DNA from: Thermoplasmata archaeon
GTDB taxonomy: Archaea; Thermoplasmatota; Thermoplasmata; SG8-5; JAGLSY01
Direction: 5' to 3'
Assembly (NCBI GenBank): GCA_023137005.1
Contig: JAGLQE010000323.1
Span: 1 to 7,417 of the forward strand
DNA length: 7,417 bases
The translations under genes were made by a program, and so were the position numbers. Shown here piece by piece: positions 5,457 to 7,417 of the stretch. Under the pieces are notes generated by a model, which saw nothing but the letters and a program-made list of their open reading frames with translations, was not told where the DNA came from and searched no databases. The stretch's first letter is position 1, and each line of letters starts with the position of its first letter.

Positions 5457-6236
5457 TCATCCGTACATATGGGAGGAGTCTGACATGACTGGGTGGCTGG
5501 GTATGGCGGGTTTGGCCTGTGCCATTGCTTTTTTTAACTGAGACTCGAGAAGCTCAGCCTCATCGATCAATGGCTGCGTATCCAACTTTATGTCGGGAAG
5601 GAAGTGATCCAGGGATTCTATCAGGCGGGCGGCAGCTCTGGCATCAGGATAGTCGGGGTGAGCATCAGCCAGAATACAGATAACATCTCTCTGAAGTCTC
5701 TCGGCCTCATAGAGCAATACTCCAGATATTCCTGTTATTATGCCATTCTCCAACTGTATGAGATCTGGAAGGTCCTTGATCTTTTCACGTGTCACAGCAG
5801 TGCTGGATATTCCATAAGTGGAGCCATCTCCCTCGCTATTTGGTTTACTATTGAGTATCCCCTCTACAGATATTATCTGCCTTATTCCCTGTTCATGCGT
5901 CCATTCGATCATCTTGTCCACCAAGGGTTTCATCAGCTCATTGGGAGGCGGGAACTCGGAAGTGACCACGACCACTTTCTCACAGATATTCCCCTCCTTG
6001 CACTTGGGTTTGCCAAAGTATATCCTGAGAGGTGCCATGGGCACAGAATTGTTTATGACAGCTGTCGGGTACAGATATCGGGATGATATGTATCCAATAT
6101 ATTCAAGATCCAATACCTTGATCAGATAATTCGATACGATGGTACTGACCATGCCAACACTGGGAAATCCCTCTATAAGAACAGCGCCTTTCATGTCTGC
6201 TTCTTTTCTTATCATTATCTCGATGTCATCATCCAA
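5457..6236 (-). CDS. PAC2-family protein, archaeal proteasome-assembly-chaperone homologue with HbYX tail
   Basis: PAC2-family protein of 259 residues from the start chosen here. The family opening VLIEGFPSVGMVSTIVSNYL is at about residues 19-38, followed by VVVTSEFPPPNE, ISVEGILNSKP, and the late conserved block GISGVLLYEAERLQRDVICILADAHPDYPD plus RAAARLIESLD. Residues from about 215 are a helix (DEAELLESQLKKAMAQ) and a Pro-rich flexible tail ending in Met-Tyr-Gly, which fits the hydrophobic-Tyr-any HbYX motif by which proteasome activators and the archaeal chaperone PbaB dock on the 20S alpha ring. The frame is open up to GTG 6351-6353 but that stretch spans the promoter; I chose TTG 6234-6236 because GGTGAT (6245-6240) precedes it, though with only a three-base gap, and because family N-termini are this length. 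ATG 6213-6215 is the other candidate. Cytosolic. Divergent from mptA. Confidence 0.85.
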   Translation of the reverse strand: MDDDIEIMIRKEADMKGAVLIEGFPSVGMVSTIVSNYLIKVLDLEYIGYISSRYLYPTAVINNSVPMAPLRIYFGKPKCKEGNICEKVVVVTSEFPPPNELMKPLVDKMIEWTHEQGIRQIISVEGILNSKPNSEGDGSTYGISSTAVTREKIKDLPDLIQLENGIITGISGVLLYEAERLQRDVICILADAHPDYPDARAAARLIESLDHFLPDIKLDTQPLIDEAELLESQLKKAMAQAKPAIPSHPVMSDSSHMYG

Positions 6237-6239
6237 AAT

Positions 6240-6275
6240 ATCACCGGGCCAAGAATCCTCAAATACCCTTAAATA
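6240..6275 (-). promoter_or_regulatory. TATA box and ribosome-binding site of the PAC2 gene
   Basis: On the minus strand CTATTTAAGG has its TATA core at 6275-6269. Initiation about 27 bases on, near 6245, would begin the transcript at or just before GGTGAT (6245-6240), an exact match to the archaeal 16S anti-Shine-Dalgarno end. This placement argues against the upstream GTG start at 6351-6353, which would lie ahead of the promoter. Confidence 0.5.
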
Positions 6276-6384
6276 GATTACGGAAGTGGATGGATCAAGG
6301 ATAGGTAGACGGCTACCGTGAACTTTCAGGCCATGATAGCAACGGATAACCACTAATATCCTGGTAGTTCAATTAGCCTAAATC

Positions 6385-6420
6385 TTTATTTACATGGTCG
6401 GATTGTTCGAGGATGGTGAC
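6385..6420 (+). promoter_or_regulatory. TATA box and ribosome-binding site of mptA
   Basis: TTTATTTA at 6385-6392 is a good TATA box; initiation near 6413-6416 would leave a leader of about 8 to 11 bases. GGTGA at 6415-6419 lies four bases before the ATG at 6424; GAGG at 6409-6412 is a weaker alternative if transcription starts earlier. The in-frame ATG at 6394 overlaps the promoter and is rejected as start. Confidence 0.55.
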
Positions 6421-6423
6421 AAA

Positions 6424-7302
6424 ATGTCAGATGTCCAGAGTCAAATGTTGAGAGGGAGCTTCAAGCTAACCAGAGTTGGAGTTACCGAGGTCAAGAAACC
6501 AGTTAATATCCAGAGAGGTGGCAAGAATATCATGCTGACCGCGACCTTCGATATCTTTGTGGACCTGCCAGCCGAGCTGAAGGGGTCCCATCTATCAAGG
6601 AACTTGGAGGTATTGTCACAGGTACTGGACGAGAGCGTCAGGGGGCAGGCCAAGGGGCTTGAATCCCTGGGTGCCAGGATATGCACTGAACTTCTTAACC
6701 GCCACGAATATGCAACCTGCTCCGAGGTCCACATCACTGCGGATTACTTCATGGAGAGGGAAGTTAACGGAGGCACTAGCAGTCTGGAAAATTATCTTCT
6801 AAAGGCCTCGGCTGTTAAATTCCGGGATGGCGAGATGAGGAAGTCCATTGGAGTAGAGGTCATCGGAATGACGGCCTGCCCATGTGCCATGGAAGAGGTC
6901 AGGGACAGATACCTGGCTAGATACCCAGATTGCAAAGAACTTCTGGAAACAATTCCAATAATCACTCATAATCAGCGAAATATCAGTAGCCTGGTCGTCG
7001 AGGTTCCGGGAGAACATGATGTCGAGGCCGATGACCTGATCAATTTACTTGAGGGGGCACTAAGCAGCCCCACTCGCGAGATTCTGAAGAGGAAGCACGA
7101 GGCGGATATTGTTGAGAGGGCGCATGCCAATCCCAAGTTCGTGGAGGACGTGGTCAGGGACGTACTGAGCGCGGTCCTAGAAAGATACATCCACATGCCG
7201 GATGATGTCAAGATCATAGTGAAAAGCGAGAGTCAGGAATCCATCCACAAGCACAATGCCTTTGCCGAGCGCGTTACCACTTTGGGGGAACTTAAAGAAT
7301 GA
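6424..7302 (+). CDS. mptA: GTP cyclohydrolase MptA (archaeal, Fe(II)-dependent type IV)
   Basis: A 292-residue member of the MptA/FolE2 family (COG1469). In methanogens MptA converts GTP to 7,8-dihydroneopterin 2',3'-cyclic phosphate, the first committed pterin on the route to methanopterin or archaeal folates; cytosolic and Fe(II)-dependent. Seen here: KGSHLSRN at residues 53-60, SEVHITADYFM at 100-110, the hallmark GMTACPCAMEE with Cys152 and Cys154, ITHNQR at 180-185, and the late SIHKHNAFAE with His275 and His277. The HNQR His and the C-terminal His pair are candidate metal or substrate ligands by analogy; I have not aligned them. Length is slightly under the roughly 310 residues of methanogen members, with no internal gap evident. 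The start at 6424 is fixed by the adjacent GGTGA and the TATA spacing. Its stop overlaps the next gene by ATGA, so the two are probably co-transcribed. MptB and other pathway genes are not in the window. Confidence 0.93.
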   Translation: MSDVQSQMLRGSFKLTRVGVTEVKKPVNIQRGGKNIMLTATFDIFVDLPAELKGSHLSRNLEVLSQVLDESVRGQAKGLESLGARICTELLNRHEYATCSEVHITADYFMEREVNGGTSSLENYLLKASAVKFRDGEMRKSIGVEVIGMTACPCAMEEVRDRYLARYPDCKELLETIPIITHNQRNISSLVVEVPGEHDVEADDLINLLEGALSSPTREILKRKHEADIVERAHANPKFVEDVVRDVLSAVLERYIHMPDDVKIIVKSESQESIHKHNAFAERVTTLGELKE

Positions 7303-7417
7303 AGATGATGGGCGCATGCCACATGTGCGGAAAGCCTGCTATGACTAGCTGTTCCATGTGCGGTAAGATAGCGTGCAAGAATTGCCTGGACATTGGCACA
7401 GGCAGGTGCAAGGCTTG
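7299..7417 (+). CDS. Cys-rich zinc-binding protein, 5' part (cut by window edge)
   Basis: An open frame begins at ATG 7299-7301, overlapping the mptA stop as ATGA, and runs off the end after 39 complete codons. It begins MKMMGACHMCGKPAM and has Cys at residues 7, 10, 18, 21, 26, 29 and 37, that is CxxC-x7-CxxC-x4-CxxC-x7-C, with the cut final codon TGx also able to be Cys. This spacing suggests two interleaved zinc sites like those of HIT- or B-box-type small zinc fingers. Alternative Met starts at residues 3 and 4 exist. Translational coupling to mptA is likely from the overlap; a role in pterin synthesis is not implied by the sequence itself. The function is unknown. Confidence 0.7.
   Translation, partial: MKMMGACHMCGKPAMTSCSMCGKIACKNCLDIGTGRCKA

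Noticed and set aside
6304..6317. Small hairpin GGTAG-ACGG-CTACC between the PAC2 and mptA genes
   Set aside because: Only a 5-bp stem upstream of the predicted PAC2 promoter; expected by chance and not in any predicted leader.
6237..6353. N-terminal extension of the PAC2 protein from GTG 6351-6353
   Set aside because: The extension spans a good TATA box (6275-6269), adds 39 residues not typical of the family, and a GGTGAT site favours a start near 6236.
1..7417. CRISPR array, insertion sequence, transposase or attachment sites
   Set aside because: No spaced repeats, terminal inverted repeats, transposase or integrase motifs were seen on either strand.

Overview
The window looks archaeal, most likely a Thermoplasmata-type euryarchaeon (Candidatus Thermoplasmatota). 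The supporting evidence is an archaeal GTP cyclohydrolase MptA, a PAC2-family proteasome-assembly-chaperone homologue, a DUF835 domain, AT-rich TATA boxes about 35 to 45 bases before starts with very short leaders, and GGTGA/GAGG ribosome-binding sites. The lineage is an inference; no rRNA or tRNA gene is visible.

Layout, left to right. Bases 1-450 hold the 3' part of an unrecognised plus-strand gene, convergent with a small winged-helix protein (457-876, minus). A compact divergent promoter follows, then a stand-alone NifU C-terminal-type Fe-S carrier protein (960-1187, plus). The 250-base gap 1188-1437 contains two hairpins in tandem, a clear TATA box, a possible operator and a nested leader hairpin that ends at the ribosome-binding site of the next gene. 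That gene (1438-3027, plus) encodes three zinc ribbons, a Pro/Glu-rich linker carrying a recent 49-bp exact duplication, and a long helical C-terminus. It converges, with 17 bases between the stops, on the most striking gene in the window (3045-5378, minus): a 777-residue protein in which a bacterial DnaA-type AAA+ ATPase core is embedded between an N-terminal unassigned domain, an acidic helical/linker region and a zinc ribbon on one side and a C-terminal DUF835 domain on the other. The DNA-binding domain IV of DnaA is missing. Upstream of it on the same strand lies a PAC2-family protein (about 5457-6236) whose extreme C-terminus, Met-Tyr-Gly, fits the HbYX proteasome-docking motif. A second divergent promoter region separates it from mptA (6424-7302, plus), which overlaps by four bases (ATGA) the start of a Cys-rich zinc-binding protein cut by the window edge.

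How they work together: the window is not one pathway. It combines housekeeping parts (Fe-S delivery, pterin biosynthesis, proteasome assembly) with an unusual pair of zinc-ribbon proteins encoded tail to tail. The DnaA-type ATPase fused to DUF835 is the best candidate for an undescribed system: it keeps the motifs for ATP binding, oligomer-dependent hydrolysis and the initiator-specific helix, but has no double-stranded DNA-reading domain, so a regulatory or single-stranded nucleic-acid role is more likely than replication initiation.
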